This document shows, piece by piece, positions 1-12,594 of a DNA stretch of 64,000 bases. The stretch is from contig JACGCN010000009.1 of assembly GCA_014905825.1 (NCBI GenBank), forward strand, positions 62,001 to 126,000, in the 5' to 3' direction. A program made the position numbers and the translations under genes. Numbering within the stretch: the first letter of the stretch is position 1; the number at the start of each line of letters is the position of its first letter. Source of the stretch: Lyophyllum atratum. Lineage: Eukaryota > Basidiomycota > Agaricomycetes > Agaricales > Lyophyllaceae. The notes beneath the pieces are model-generated. The model saw only the letters and a program-made list of their open reading frames with translations. It had not been told where the DNA came from and made no database searches.

Positions 1-505
1 CGTGTGAGGTTATGGTAAGTCTCCTCCTGCGCTATTTTAATAATATACCCTAACGGAGCCTCATCAGCCGCGAAGTTTTGCCTGTACTTAAGCCCTTTGA
101 GGCTTGGGCGCCTGTCGCGTTGGTTCTCGTGAGATGCAGGGTTCCAACTTGAACAGATGGACAGGCTTATGCGATTGGTTTGATGGATTGAGAATCACGA
201 GGTCTCGACCTACTATGCGGATGTCGAGAATGAAGTTGAGTCTTTCAGACATGTGAACAGCTCACGCGCCCCTGAGCATTGTACATATTAGAATTATAGT
301 CCCGGACTACCAACGCATGAGGATAGCCAGAGATAGTCTCTGCTTCGCCACCAGTCGGAGTGGGTCTTCTTATCAGCGCAATCAAGGGACTTGAACCGAC
401 GATGTCCATCAAGAGACTGGCAGGTTGTTCGGGGCGAGGTCGAACGAATACAATTCAGTGAGATGAAATAAAATTACACGTCAAGAGGTTAGGTACACGC
501 GCCAA
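1..505. other. 3' flank of first DUF2235 gene, no gene recognised
   Basis: This stretch lies downstream of the minus-strand hydrolase gene. No ORF with recognisable coding character, RNA gene or repeat was seen on either strand. A terminator or 3'UTR of the hydrolase gene must lie here, but no signal can be pinned down. Confidence 0.4.
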
Positions 506-2653
506 TCAGTCGACCCATTCCACGTTCCCGAGGTCGAGCGCAGTCTGGAATGACGCCGCTGGCACATACTTTGCGCCGCCCGGGTACGCTGCAGCCATCC
601 GCAGCTGCACGCTACGATGGACTTTGATCTTATGTCTAGTCCTCTTCTGCTTGGGGATGAAGCGGCCCCTGCCGAGATTCATGCCAAGGTACCACGCCCA
701 TGAGTCGTCTTCGCTTTTCTGGAAATGCTGCTTCATCGGAATGAGCTCGAGGAGCCACCAGAACCATGCGAGGCTGAGCTGGTCGTAGATGGGGGACATG
801 GCGTCGTGGAGTTCGTGATCCTCCTCAGACATGTGGATGTCGACGAGGTTGTCGACGTCTGCGAAGTGTTGCAGCTTCTGTGTCTTAGCGGAGGGGATCT
901 GTTGGAGCTGCAAGCCCGTGACGGGGAGTGGGGGCGGACGCTTCTGAACGTATGGGTAGAGGCTGGCGGGATCGAGACCGGCGCCGCGCAGGCCCTCAGT
1001 GGTGAACATGATCCCGGTTTCGCTCTTGAAGCACTCGCGGATCATCCATCGGAGAGTGATGCGGGCGAGTGTGTGCGGGGTGCCGTTGTCAACTGAACCA
1101 CCGCCGACGTCTATAGGAGGTATCATTTAGTTCCATCTCTTCTAAATGCAATACACCGTTGTAGACATACCACAATGACATCCAGCAAACCAGACCTGAA
1201 CATCACGGAGGTCAGCTCTTCAGTAATACGTTTGTGATGGAAGATCATACCTCTTCGATATCAGTTGGGCGGTCCGACTTCCCGGCATATCTCTGCTCCA
1301 AGGCTTTCAGCGAGTTCTGCTTCACAGCGTGTTTCTTCTTATCTGCTAGGCCTGGTGTGGCGTTTGTTGCCTCTGCTAAATGGGACACATCAGGCTTTTG
1401 TCCATCGACACCGAGGGTCGACTCCTGGACGGTAGGACGATTCCACAGGTTCGCCTTGAACTTGGCGCGACGCTCGTCGAGGGCAACGGCATGTCTGAAA
1501 GTGCGGACGATAGTGTTGGACGTTGTGAACGGTAGGCGGCGGGGAATCAGTCCGACAGAGTTGACGGTATCCCTGATACATACTGTGATCGGCATGGCGA
1601 GGACTTGAAAGTACGTGGACACGCTTACCATACTCCAATGAACTCGATAGGTACATCAACAGAAAAAGCTTTCTTGAATGCGTTCGATTGCTTCCAGCCA
1701 AGATCATCGGCGCGAGTAAACATCTTGTAGGCAAATGGAACTTGTTGGTGATTACAAGCCGGTAATAAGCCCACCTGTGGCGTGATCAGAACACCAGAAA
1801 TGCAACGTGAAGATGGCCGCGAACGTACTTTGTGGATCATTCCAGCGAGACCTCGTGCAGTGTAAGCCCCTCGGGAAAAGCCAAAAATGCAAATACGATC
1901 TCCAGCTTTGTCTAAATTCATAGCGTAAGAAGTACGTGAGATGTATTTCTGGTGTGCTAGGAGCAAGACGTACAGTTCTGCATGAGGAACTCGTATCCGT
2001 CTGCGCAGGACATCAATATAATTCGCGAGCGGAATAAGTGAGGCACTAGCGTACCCATGACATGTGCCGATAAATTCCATGCTATAGCTTCATCCATAGT
2101 CTAGAATTACGGATAAGCAACTGTCGAAATGTCAAAGATAGACGTCACATGCCTTGGAGATCTTAGCTGCCAACGGAGTTGCGACTTGTGGCGATGTGTA
2201 CGTCCCAATACCAGCCTAGTGTAAAACTGTTGGAATCCGATTCCGATAGCATGACACAATATGACTTGCCTGATAGTAAACCATTTGCTTGTCGCGGTCG
2301 TCTTTCTTCAACATCGTAAACAGCTCAACAATATTTGAATTCTGCGGGCGGAGTGAGGAATTGATACGCTTCTAGTCGTTATGCACCTACATCGGAATCA
2401 AACCTACGAATGGGGTGCTTAGCAGGTGCGAAAATTCAAGCATCAAAGTAACTTACTGGTCTCCGGTGCCATCAAAGCAGAGAACTAGTGCTCGTCCCAG
2501 ACTTGTGGGAGGGATCGTCTTCGGAAACTCCGAACCGCCGACACTTGCACCAGTAAACGTAGATGCTTGAGGGCTACCAGTGACCGTCGCAGTATCACTC
2601 AGGACCGATGATAAAGACGCATCCTGAACGTGGTTAACAGGTTCAGAGGACAT
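506..2653 (-). CDS. DUF2235 / Tle1-like alpha/beta hydrolase, copy A
   Basis: Multi-exon gene of the DUF2235 family, whose bacterial members (Tle1) are phospholipases; the fungal substrate is unknown. The start at 2653 (MSSEPVNH) is chosen because copy B begins the same way; upstream ORF sequence is not conserved. Exon 1 (2653-2457) ends in the core motif LVLCFDGTGDQ. A 13-nt micro-exon (2403-2391, FDSD) and a 72-nt exon (2341-2270) follow. The nucleophile elbow GFSRGAYTAR (1830-1900), the FIGVWDTVNSVG strand carrying the likely catalytic Asp, and CHCDVGGGSV carrying the likely catalytic His (about 1110-1200) are all present, so the triad looks intact. The intron after the 72-nt exon has a GC donor (CAG|GCAAGT). 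It diverges from a dioxygenase pseudogene, as copy B diverges from the intact dioxygenase. Exon joins are hand-read; the family call is firm. Confidence 0.85.
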
Positions 2654-3457
2654 CTTTGAGAGGCAGGTTGAGGGGTTGGAAATCGAACCTGCGATTATAT
2701 ACCCATTGTGAACATCCAATTGTGTTGGGAAGCGAAAGCCATCCGCCTTCATTTAGCGTACTGTGACAGAGCTTCTTCAGAACATTTCCTATGCCAGAAT
2801 CGATATGTCCTTACGGCCCTTGCGTTCCCTGCGCCTCTCTCCATCTGGACCCAGGAGATATGATTTTGCCGTAAAGTCGGGCAGATGACCTGATGATCAC
2901 GGTCAGATTGAGACGACGTCGACAGTCACAAAGATAGGTTTTCTGACTCGTGACAAGATGAATTTTCATAGTTTGGGCGGCGATTGAAAGATCTGATCAG
3001 GTTTTGTTCGCGTCCTCAACGACCTCGGGCTACTGGGTATTTGCACGACGACTCCTATGACATCGACATCGACTGCACATCTGTTAGACGGAGACTGGGC
3101 ATACCATGCATGCTACCCATACTCGACACTGTGACCCACGAATCCTTTCTGCCAGCGGCCGCCTCCGCTATCAAGAATCATTCCGGAATCCGCGCAGACG
3201 CGGTGCGGCTAAACACACGACCAATCCTTCTGAAATAGATGCGCATATGTCACTGTAGAAGACATTTATATTTACCTTATGTCCAATCAATTCTTGCTTA
3301 AACAAACAGTTGGCTTCGGGAAGAATAGTCCCAGCATACTGTCTTCCTGGAGATATACCGGTGGATTTTGATCTCTATGGCATCGTTGAGTCCTGTTTCA
3401 TAAGTCGTTCAACGAGGACACATTTCCATACCCACCTAGCTTGTTAGCCTTCCAGCC
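2654..3457. promoter_or_regulatory. Divergent intergenic region between DUF2235-A and dioxygenase pseudogene
   Basis: About 800 bp separates the two divergent starts, so promoters for both genes must lie here. No clear TATA box or repeated operator-like motif was identified. The layout matches the 935-bp region between the second pair (6947-7881), but little obvious base-level similarity remains. Confidence 0.4.
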
Positions 3458-4684
3458 ATGGCGGACATCACTGCTGCGCAAGCGCTTTCTATGGGAACAG
3501 ACGCAGTCTATTTGAAGAACCGCGCACCGCCGTTTCCATGTCCTGTTCTTCTATCCATGTCCAATTTATCAGGATTTGAGCTGTTCAACATGGTCAGTAC
3601 ATAGCCAACAAGATCCTGAAGATGAACGAGCGAAAAATCTGGTCGGACCCTCCTCCGACCGACGTCGACAAGCGTGTCAAGACGAGCAAATCTTCCAGGC
3701 TGCCAAACTGGTCAAGTATGTTCTTCTTCGTAGCCAAGCTTCCGCCGGGAACTGATGCTTTTCTGTAGCTGCGGTCACTTCATGAGCACCATCATGGGCG
3801 ATTATTGCCGGCTTCTTAGGGTCATCCGAAGGATGCAACTGGAATATGAACGCGTTCGATGTACGGATTCTCATACCACCTCCTCGCCCGCCTTTGACGC
3901 CGATGTACTGACCCGTTCTAATGTTGTTCTTAGGTGATAAAAACCAACGATCATAACCTTCTCAAGGGTCAGGGAAACCATGTCAGCGTGGGATTCAACG
4001 TCCTCTACCGTGGCTCGCCTATCCATCCTGTATAATATATTCCTCGGTAATATTCTGGGCATTGTCGTTGGCGCTTTTGTGAATTGGGCACATGGCACTG
4101 TCAATGTTATTGACTTCTATCTCGATGACGCGCGGGCTAAAGAGAAGCAGCGCATCGTTGAACTAGTAGGCAAGGACGATGCGGAGAGTGCGCAGTTGCT
4201 TCGTGGGTATGTCTGCGAGGCTATGCGTGCGTACATGTACGATTTGGCCTTTTAGCCGGTATTAATTGGCCAGCCTAGGTCTGAAACCGCAATTCGCGGG
4301 CTTTGGGGGGAGGCTGTCGTTGATGCTACGATTGACCAGGGACCGGGTCTTCTCCCAATGCAAATTAAAGTTGGCGATCGACTCCGAGCCACTGACAGGA
4401 ACGCCCATTTAAACGTACGTACAAGTTGCCGATGTCATGCCCCTCCCCCTGTCTTGATTCTCAAACTTCATGTCCCCTGACAGCCTGCCGAGTTATCCGA
4501 CCCACCAGCGGTCAACCCTAACCGACCTCTTGCGTCGTACAATCTGAATGGCACCGGCTTCCACAACTGTCTCCTATCGAACAATCGCCGAGATCGTCAA
4601 GGCTGTTTTCAGCTTGAAGAAAGTGCGACGGTTCTTTTTACTTATCCACAACCTGATCTGCTGTATGCTTAGTACGATGATTGA
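3458..4684 (+). pseudogene. Decayed Ppo-type fatty-acid dioxygenase (partial copy of the 7882 gene)
   Basis: The start reads MADITAAQALSMGTDAVY, nearly the start of the intact gene at 7882, and the end reproduces its last codons (Tyr-Asp-Asp-stop, to 4684). In between, only islands survive: a segment like the NERRLWSDPPPSD region (about 3600-3720), a GHFMS-IMGDY segment followed by a frameshift (3770-3860), and the P450-helix segment DFYLDDARAKEKQ through the ExxR motif EAMR (4040-4235). Most of the peroxidase domain, including the YRWH core, and the heme-Cys loop are deleted or out of frame. It is about 1.2 kb against 4.7 kb for the intact gene. The losses are internal deletions rather than a simple truncation. 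Confidence 0.85.
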
Positions 4685-4884
4685 GCCTCAAAGTGACTCT
4701 CCGCCGACTTCAATTCTCGTCCGTGTTCATTCTCCTTGTATAGTATATCTGGTCGTCCTCGTTATGATGTTGTAAGGTTGCCGAATGACTAACGCAAAGC
4801 GTGCATCACCGACGTGCGACAGAGTTTATCCACATGATATTTTAGTACATATGTAACGCATAGATGTAGCAATTTGTAGGTAAA

Positions 4885-6946
4885 TCAGTCAATCCACTGC
4901 ACATTACCCAGTGCAAGCGCAGTATCGAACGACGCTTTCGGTTTGTACAGCACCCCGTCGGCGTGACGTGCCTCCATCCGCATCTTAACGGACCGATGTA
5001 CCTTGACAATACCCTTCTTCTGCCGCGGGATGAAGCGACCTCGACCAAGGTTCAAGCCAAGGTACGAATCCCACGAATTGTCGCTCTTCTGGAAGTGCTG
5101 CTTCATCGGGAGCAGTTCGAGTGTCCACCAGAACCAGGCGAGGCTGAGCTGGTCGTATATCGGCGACATGGCATCTAGCAGCTCATGCTCCTCTTCAGAC
5201 TTATACACGTCGATGAGTGTATCGACGTCTGCGAAATGTGGCTTCTGAGAGTTGGCGGATGGGATGGCCTGAATCTGCGCGCCGGCGACAGGGACGGGGG
5301 GCGGGCGCAGTTGGACGTAGGGGTAGAGGCTGGCAGGGTCGAGGCCGACACCTCGCATGCTTTCTGAGATGAACATGATACCGGTGTCAGCTTTGAAGCA
5401 CTCGCGGATCATCCATCGCAAAGGAATACGCGCGAGCGTGTTCGGAGTTCCGTTGTCCACCGAGCCGCCGCCCACATCTGCAATACGTTATCAGTAAGCA
5501 TCGTAGCAGAGTACAGACCAGATGGTTGGTATTTACCGCAATGGCACCCCGCAAACCAGACCTCCTCGATGTCAGTCGGTTGTTCCGAGTGCTCCGAATA
5601 TTTGAACTCCATTTTCTTGAGCGTGTGTTTCTTTTCTGGCTTGTGTACGCCGTCAGGCTTGGGAGGTTTGACCTTCGGTACCTTAGGGACGTCGGGTTTC
5701 TGCCCATCGACACCCAACTTAGATTCTTTGGCGTTGGGTCGGTTCCACAGATTGGGCTTGAACTTTGCACGGCGTTCGTCGAGTGCAATCGCGTGTCTGA
5801 AGGTGCGGACGATGGTGTTTGATGTTGTGAAAGGGAGGCGGCGGGGTATGAGGCCGACAGAGTTCACGGTATCCCTGCGGCGACAGGGTTAATGGCGAGG
5901 ACAGCGGTGTCAGGAGAGTATCGGACTCACCACACGCCAAGGAATTCGATAGGGACGTCAACGGAGAAAGCTTTCTTGAAAGCGTTCGACTGCTTCCAGC
6001 CGGTTTCGTCGACACGCGTGAACATCTTGTATGCGAAGGGCACTTGCTGATGATTGCAGGCGGGCAATAACCCCACCTAGGATAGACTATTAATAATGCG
6101 GGGCCACCGTACCGAGTCGATAAGTACCTTGTGAATCATACCCGCGAGGCCGCGGGCCGTGTAAGCACCTCTTGAGAAACCGAAGATGCAGATACGGTCT
6201 CCGGCTTTGTCTGGACAGAAATCTGTAAGGCATGCAACAGTCGGCTTAAACGAAGGTGGTACGCACAGTTCTGCATAAGGAACTCATAACCGTCTAAAAG
6301 ATGCACCAATTAGTCCATGTCGGTGCGAATAGGTGTTGCTATACCCATCACATGCGAGGAGAGATTCCACGCGACAGCCTCGTCGAGGGTCTACAGAGCG
6401 GTTGAGATACACAATGAACGTAGCATGTCTGCACAACGTACCTTTGAGAACTTCGCCGCGAGAGGCGTAGCGATTTGCGGAGAGGTATAGGTACCAATTC
6501 CAGCCTACATTTGGTACGATATTCAAGAGGGTATCTTCTCGCGTCATTTGATTGGTTAAATACCTGATAGTAGACCATCTGTTTGTCTCTGTCATCCTTC
6601 TTCAACATCGTGAAGAACTCGACGATATTAGAGTTCTATGACATGGTTAGAGAGCCCTTAGAGCCGCTGATAGAACAAGTCGTACATCCGAATCGAACCT
6701 ATTATGCATTCATGAATGGAAATAAAGACTAAGAGGCAACGATACTGACTGATCTCCGGTCCCGTCGAAACATAGAACAAGAGTCCGCGCAGAGCTTGAA
6801 GGAGGAATAGTCTTGGGAAACTGCGACGCCATATTTGCCGCGGCGAAGGTTGAAGCTTGGGGACTTCCGGTGATTGTAGGTGTGTCACTCCGCAGGGTGG
6901 AAGCGGATGCTTCATAAGCATGGTTCAAGATTTGAGAGGATGTCAT
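4885..6946 (-). CDS. DUF2235 / Tle1-like alpha/beta hydrolase, copy B
   Basis: Second copy of the DUF2235 hydrolase, closest in sequence and intron layout to copy A. The start at 6946 (MTSSQILNHAYEAS) is the first ATG in frame. Exon 1 ends with LVLCFDGTGDQ; a 13-nt micro-exon (6698-6686, FDSD) follows. The nucleophile elbow GFSRGAYTARGLAGM lies near 6130-6200, the Asp-bearing VWDTVNSVG segment near 5870-5940, and the last exon (5475-4885) starts with VGGGSVDNGTPNT and ends NVQWID. In the equivalent of copy A's GC-donor intron it uses a normal GT. It is predicted to be a soluble serine hydrolase with no signal peptide. It diverges from the intact dioxygenase, which suggests shared regulation. 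Substrate unknown. Confidence 0.87.
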
Positions 6947-7881
6947 GATCGAGGACAAGGCGGCGGAAAAATGACCATCCTTGAGGCTCGGTTATGTAGG
7001 TCGCGACTCGATGTTTCCTGAGAAGTTCGAGCCGCCGTATTCGGCTGGAATTTGCAGATTGCACAAGGATCTTGACAAGATGAGAAGAATGGAGCGAGAA
7101 ATAACATTTCGAAGGCCACGATTATGCGAGTCACGACTAAGTCTTTCCTAAGTTCGGGTCGTCATGTTCGGTTGGAACCTGCGCCATGCACAATCATCTT
7201 GACAAGGTGCATGGTCGGTGCATGGCTCACCGAGGCCCCACCGCCCATATGTCCGAATACAACACATGTCGGCTCACCCGACGTTCCAGCTAGCCTTTCC
7301 AAGCTTTCTGATCGATACGAAGATGCAGAACAAGACAAGTGCCAGTCAGACTCATAGGACTAAGCGAAAGGGGAAAAACATATGCAAACAACTCATTTCC
7401 ACGTTTGGTCGGCTTTCTGGCCTCTCACTTGCACCACACATAATCGATTAAATTCAAGTCAAACGACCAACCCAGCTAAGTAGGCTCTGCGGAAACAGCG
7501 GAATGGATGGACAACATGGTACGCTCGACGCCTGATATCGATAACGAGTGGCCGACTCATTGTCTCGATAGGAAGGAAGCCTTCTGAAGGCTTCCGGATC
7601 GATGGACGCCTTATACCCGAATAGGCTGCGGAGAATGGGAGGCTGAAGTTAATTTTGTGCCAATCAAGGACTCTAGAAGGGTTTGCATTACCCTTGTCAT
7701 GTGCACCCTTACGTTGATATACGCGCATCTGACAGGAAGAATGGGAAAGCGGCAGTTCTGACTTCCCTGATCTCGGTCCCAGGTCGGCTCAGCGCCCTCT
7801 GTTCCCATACACGCACGCCTTCAGGTCCTTTATAAACGACAGTCGAGAGAGGGGGCAGGGATACCAACTATCGATATCACC
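6947..7881. promoter_or_regulatory. Divergent promoter region between DUF2235-B and dioxygenase
   Basis: This 935-bp gap separates the divergent start codons of the hydrolase and the dioxygenase. A TATAAA box at 7831-7836 lies 51 bp upstream of the dioxygenase ATG and is a credible core promoter. No TATA box was seen for the hydrolase side. Short ORFs here are not conserved with the first copy and are ignored. Confidence 0.5.
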
Positions 7882-10800
7882 ATGGCCGATATCACTGCCG
7901 CACAAGCGTTGACGATGGGCGCTGACGCTATCTACCTCAAGAAGCGCCCACTTCCAGACGCTCCCACTGGGTACTACGACTGGCAGATCACCACCGACCC
8001 GGCTGACAACCGCGAGGGCCATTCTGCTGTTTCTAATCTCGTCAATCGAGTACGTGTACTACGCTAGTCTTTTCAGCATTGTACTGACTTGATTCTGTAG
8101 GTACAAGCGTTCCAGGCCAAAGGCGGGTTCAAGCCTGACCCAAGCCACGTCGTTAGTAGTGGTTATTTTTCCGTAGCTTGTGTACTAACATTTGTTAGGA
8201 TGCGTTCTTGGATTCGGTCAGGAATCCAACTGCCGTGGACGACCGCAAAGGCGCTGTAAGTTCTTGCACACATGTTTATCACGCCGTTCACTGACCTGCC
8301 CAATAGTTCGCAACCGGGCTCGGGATTCTCGCCCGCCTCGATCCGTACAGCGATCTGGCCAAGACCATGAACAATGACGTCATCAACACGCTGTATAACA
8401 CCGTCCCTCACCCTCCCGCGTCGTACCTTGGTCCCGCCAACTGCTTCAGGCAGGCCGACGGAGCTGGTAACAACCTCGAAAATCCAAACTTGGGACGCGG
8501 TGGTCAACCTTACGCTAGAAGTGTGCAAGGCAGGGCAGGACTCCCTAGGACATCTCTTCCCGATCCTGGTTTGATTTTTGATACCATCCTACGGAAGAGA
8601 GGGGTGAGTACAGGAACTCGCAACATCTGTAAAGTTGCCGTTGCTGACCATCAATACCATAGTCCGAACAACACTCCGGAGGGATGTCCAGCTTGATCTT
8701 TGCTTTTGCCGCTATAGTCACCCACTCGCTCTTCCGTACTGACCGTAAGAACATCCACATCAACAACGCCAGCTCTTACCTTGATCTGAGCCCCTTGTAC
8801 GGCGACAGTAAGTCATGTTTCTCGACATATATATACACTCTAACTGACGTTGCGACTGATTCCAGCCCAGACTGCTCAAGACAAAGTACGAGACAAGGCT
8901 GCAGGCCGTGGCTTGCTCTTCCCCGATGCCTTCTCCGAGGAGCGTCTCATGTTTTTGCCACCTGCGACCAGTGTCCTTTTGGTCTTGTTCAGTCGCAACC
9001 ACAACGTACGCCCATCCTTCTGGCCTCCTCTGTATACCTCTAACAACGCAATGAAATTCGTAGTATATCGCTGAGAAGATCCTGAAGATCAACGAGCGCA
9101 GGCTTTGGTCCGATCCGCCCCCGAGCGATGCCGACAAACGAAATATTCAAGATGAGCAGATCTTCCAGACTGCGAAACTCGTCAAGTATGTCATTTTGCT
9201 TGCCACTTGCATTCTTCGCCTCATCAGGCTTGCTTCCGACAGCTGTGGACACTTCATGAGCGCTATCATGGGTGACTACGTCGCGGGCTTCTTAGGCGCC
9301 TCAGAGGGGTGCAACTGGAATATGAATGCTTTCGACGTACGTTGACCTTTCCCTTCGCTACTGCATACAATGGTTGACCCGCCTATGTTCTTTAGCCCAT
9401 CGAAACGAAGACCCTAAAGGTTCCCCGTGGTCAAGGTAACCACGTCAGTGTTGAGTTCAACATTCTTTACCGCGTGAGTCATTCGTTTTGGAATCTCGGG
9501 TCACAGTTTTATAACATTTTCTCGTCGATAGTGGCATGCAACCACCTCCGAAAAGGACCAGAAGTGGACTGAGGACGTCTTCAACAGCGCATTTGGGGGA
9601 AAGCCTTTCGATCAAGTATATATCTTCCTCTCGAGACGAGGCCCCAAACTTATATATGACAACCTTAGCTCGACCTCCGAGATCTCGGAACCATTGCCAA
9701 AGTCTTCGAGGACGTTGCTGCTAACCCAGCCGAGCGCACATTTGCTGGGTATGCCGTCCGCCTCACGTTTCCGCAATCACTCTAACTGATGTCACTACCA
9801 CAGCCTCAAGCGAGGTCCAGATGGTAAATTCTCAGATGACGACCTCGCCGCCATCTTGCACAGCGCAACGGAGCAGCCCGCGGGCGCCTTCCGTGGTCGT
9901 GGTACGCCGCCCGTGCTCCGCCTTGTGGAGATCATGGGTATCGAGCAGTCGAGGGCGTGGGGCGTCTGCACGATGAACGAGTTCAGGAAGTACCTCGGTC
10001 TCAAAGGTGAGTCTATCATTGGGTGAACGGTGCTTAACCCTCACTAACTGACGTACGCTAGAATTTGAGACCTTCGAGGACTGGAACCCTGACCCGGAGA
10101 TTGCTGTATGTCGCCTGTCATCGAATGGTTTGTAGTAATTGACGTGTACAACTAGGGTGCTGCCCGTCGTCTATACGGTCATGTCGATAACCTGGAGCTC
10201 TACGTACGGCTTCCCTTTCTATGTAATACGTAGACGTGGGCTGACGTCTTTTTCCACAGACTGGTCTGCAAGCGGAGTCGACGATGCCTCAGACTGACGG
10301 ATCTCGCTTCGCCTGTGGATACACGGTATGTCCCTGTGTCGAATTTCTGCATACTGTGTTGCTTATCTCACCGTAGACTACTCGTGGTGTTCTCGGTGAC
10401 GCTATTGCCCTAGTCCGTGGTGATAGGTTCTACACCAGTGACTTCACACGTGAGTGTTCACCATATGAAGCATCGCTACACAGCTAACATACCGTAACCA
10501 GCGATTAACCTCACGACATGGGGATTCCACGACTGTCAGCGCGACATGAACAACGGCGGAGCCGGCGGCCAAAGTACGTTATCTTCGTCATGTTTTAAAC
10601 GTCACCGACTGACCTTGCCGTAGTTCCCAAGCTCCTTCTTCGTCACCTTCCTCGCCACTTCCCTTGGGTTCGTATACTCCTCTACATCTCCCTTTTTGTT
10701 CAGTATTCATCTTCCATCAGAACTCGGTCTACGCTCTCTACCCCTTCTTCACACCTCCGAAGATGAAGCAGAGTCTGACTCAGCAGAAGCTGGATCATAA

Positions 10801-12594
10801 GTACACCTTCGACCACCCGCCCACCATCCCTGCTGCCAAGGTCCTCAACACTTTCACTGGCATCAAGGCCGTGTTCAGCGACCCGAGCCGCTTCAAGGTC
10901 ATATACGAGAAGTATGGCTATGGCTCTATCCTCATGTTCGATGAGATGGCCAAGTACGTCAATCATTTGTTCTTATCAACCCACCCGTCCAGTGCTCATG
11001 CTGATGGTAGGCACGATAATGATCGGGCGATGGTGCTCCATGCACTGTTCCCCGAGAAGGATTCCTTGAACCAACATGCGGCCTGGTTTTCTGCGGCTAT
11101 CGCGGCCAAGATCCAGGAGAAGTCATGGAAGTAAGTCAAACCACAACCTTAGTATTCACGGTGGGTTAACGTCTTTATTAGATACCCTAATGTCTCTGGC
11201 AACTACGTTGATATCGTCAAGGACGTCATCAACATAGTCTCTGCCCATGTCGCAGCCGACAAATTGGTTAGTGTTTCGACGTTTCCTTTCAGAGTTCAAC
11301 ACGTGCTTACCATACCTGTAGACTGGCATCGCGTTGAAGACCAAGCAGAACCCGTCTGGCATGTACACCGAACATGAATTCTTTGATATGCTTACGACCC
11401 TTGTGAGTGTATATTTCTCTAACATCCACCTTGAAACTCATAATTTGCATTAGTTCACGTATGTCATGACGCGTATGCTACAAACGTGATACTGACTTAT
11501 ACTGACTTTCTTCAGGGTTACGTTCCTCACGTTCGACGAGCCCGAAACCAGTTTCGCGCTCCACGAATCCGCCACGCAGGCAGGCACGATCATCGGCGCA
11601 CTCACCGCCAAGTCACTCATGGAAATTGCCCCATCCTCGTCACCTGTTAGTCTCTTTCATGATAAACTTTCTGTTCGTCTACTCAAGAAACCTTACACAG
11701 AACTTCGTCGGTAAGGTGGCTATGCAAGCGTCTTCCTTCTTCTGGCCGCCGAACGACAAGCCGTGTTATCCATTCCTCAGCAAACTCGCGGCCACTGGCC
11801 GGCCTCTCGATGAGCTCATCGGCAACATCCTCGGTGTCGCCGTTGGCGCCTCTACGAACTACTCTCAAGCGGCTGTCCATGTCGTTGATTTCTATCTCGA
11901 CGATGCAAGGACTAAAGAGAGGCAACACATCGTAGAGTTGGTCAAGAACAAGGATACGCAGAGCACCGCCCTTGTGCGAGGATATGTTTGCGAAGCTATG
12001 CGTGCGTGTCATCTCGGTTTTGCCATCCTTGTAATGAACCAACTCGTGTATCTGTTGTAGGTCTTAAGCCCCAGTTCCCCGGTCTATGGAGAGAGGCTGC
12101 TGTCGACGCTCATATCGAGCAAGGCCCCGGCCTCCCACCCATGGAGATCAAGGCTGGCGATCGTATCTGGGCTAGCTTCAGGAATGCCCACCTCAACGTA
12201 TGTCTGACCGTGGCCAATATAAAATCGTTCTAATCATGTTTTTCCTAGCCATTGGACTTCCCGGACCCCACAGCAGTCAACCCCAACCGCCCGGCGGCCT
12301 CATATAACCTTAACGGCGCTGGCTTCCATAACTGCCCGGGTACAGCGTATGCCCAACAAACGATCACCGAGATCGTCAAGGTGGTGTTTAGACTGAAAAA
12401 TATCCGCCGGGCGCCGGGTGATGCTGGCAAGCTGCATTGCTTCACGCAGGATATTCATGAGACGCCCACGGACTTCTACGTCCAGCGTAGTGGGACGGTC
12501 AGCGCGTGGCCTGGATCGCTTCACATCGTGGTAGGTTTTTCGATCCTAACTTCGATGTTGCCTGACTGACTCCCGCCCGTAGTATGATGATTGA
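7882..12594 (+). CDS. ppo-like: Psi-producing oxygenase-type fatty-acid dioxygenase / P450 fusion (linoleate diol synthase family)
   Basis: About 1,085 residues in roughly twenty short exons. The N-terminal heme peroxidase-like domain oxygenates linoleic-type fatty acids in this family. The distal-His segment VTHSLFRTD lies near residue 211, and YRWH near residues 383-386 supplies the catalytic tyrosyl radical and the proximal heme His. The C-terminal P450-like domain isomerises the hydroperoxide to a diol in linoleate diol synthases. It keeps the ExxR motif (EAMR, about 940-943) and a heme-thiolate loop GFHNCPG (about 1017), so both activities could be present. The last exon is only a few codons (12583-12594). 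A TATA box sits 51 bp upstream of the ATG. Family assignment is strong; regiospecificity cannot be read from sequence. Expected to act on intracellular lipids to make oxylipin signals. Confidence 0.9.
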
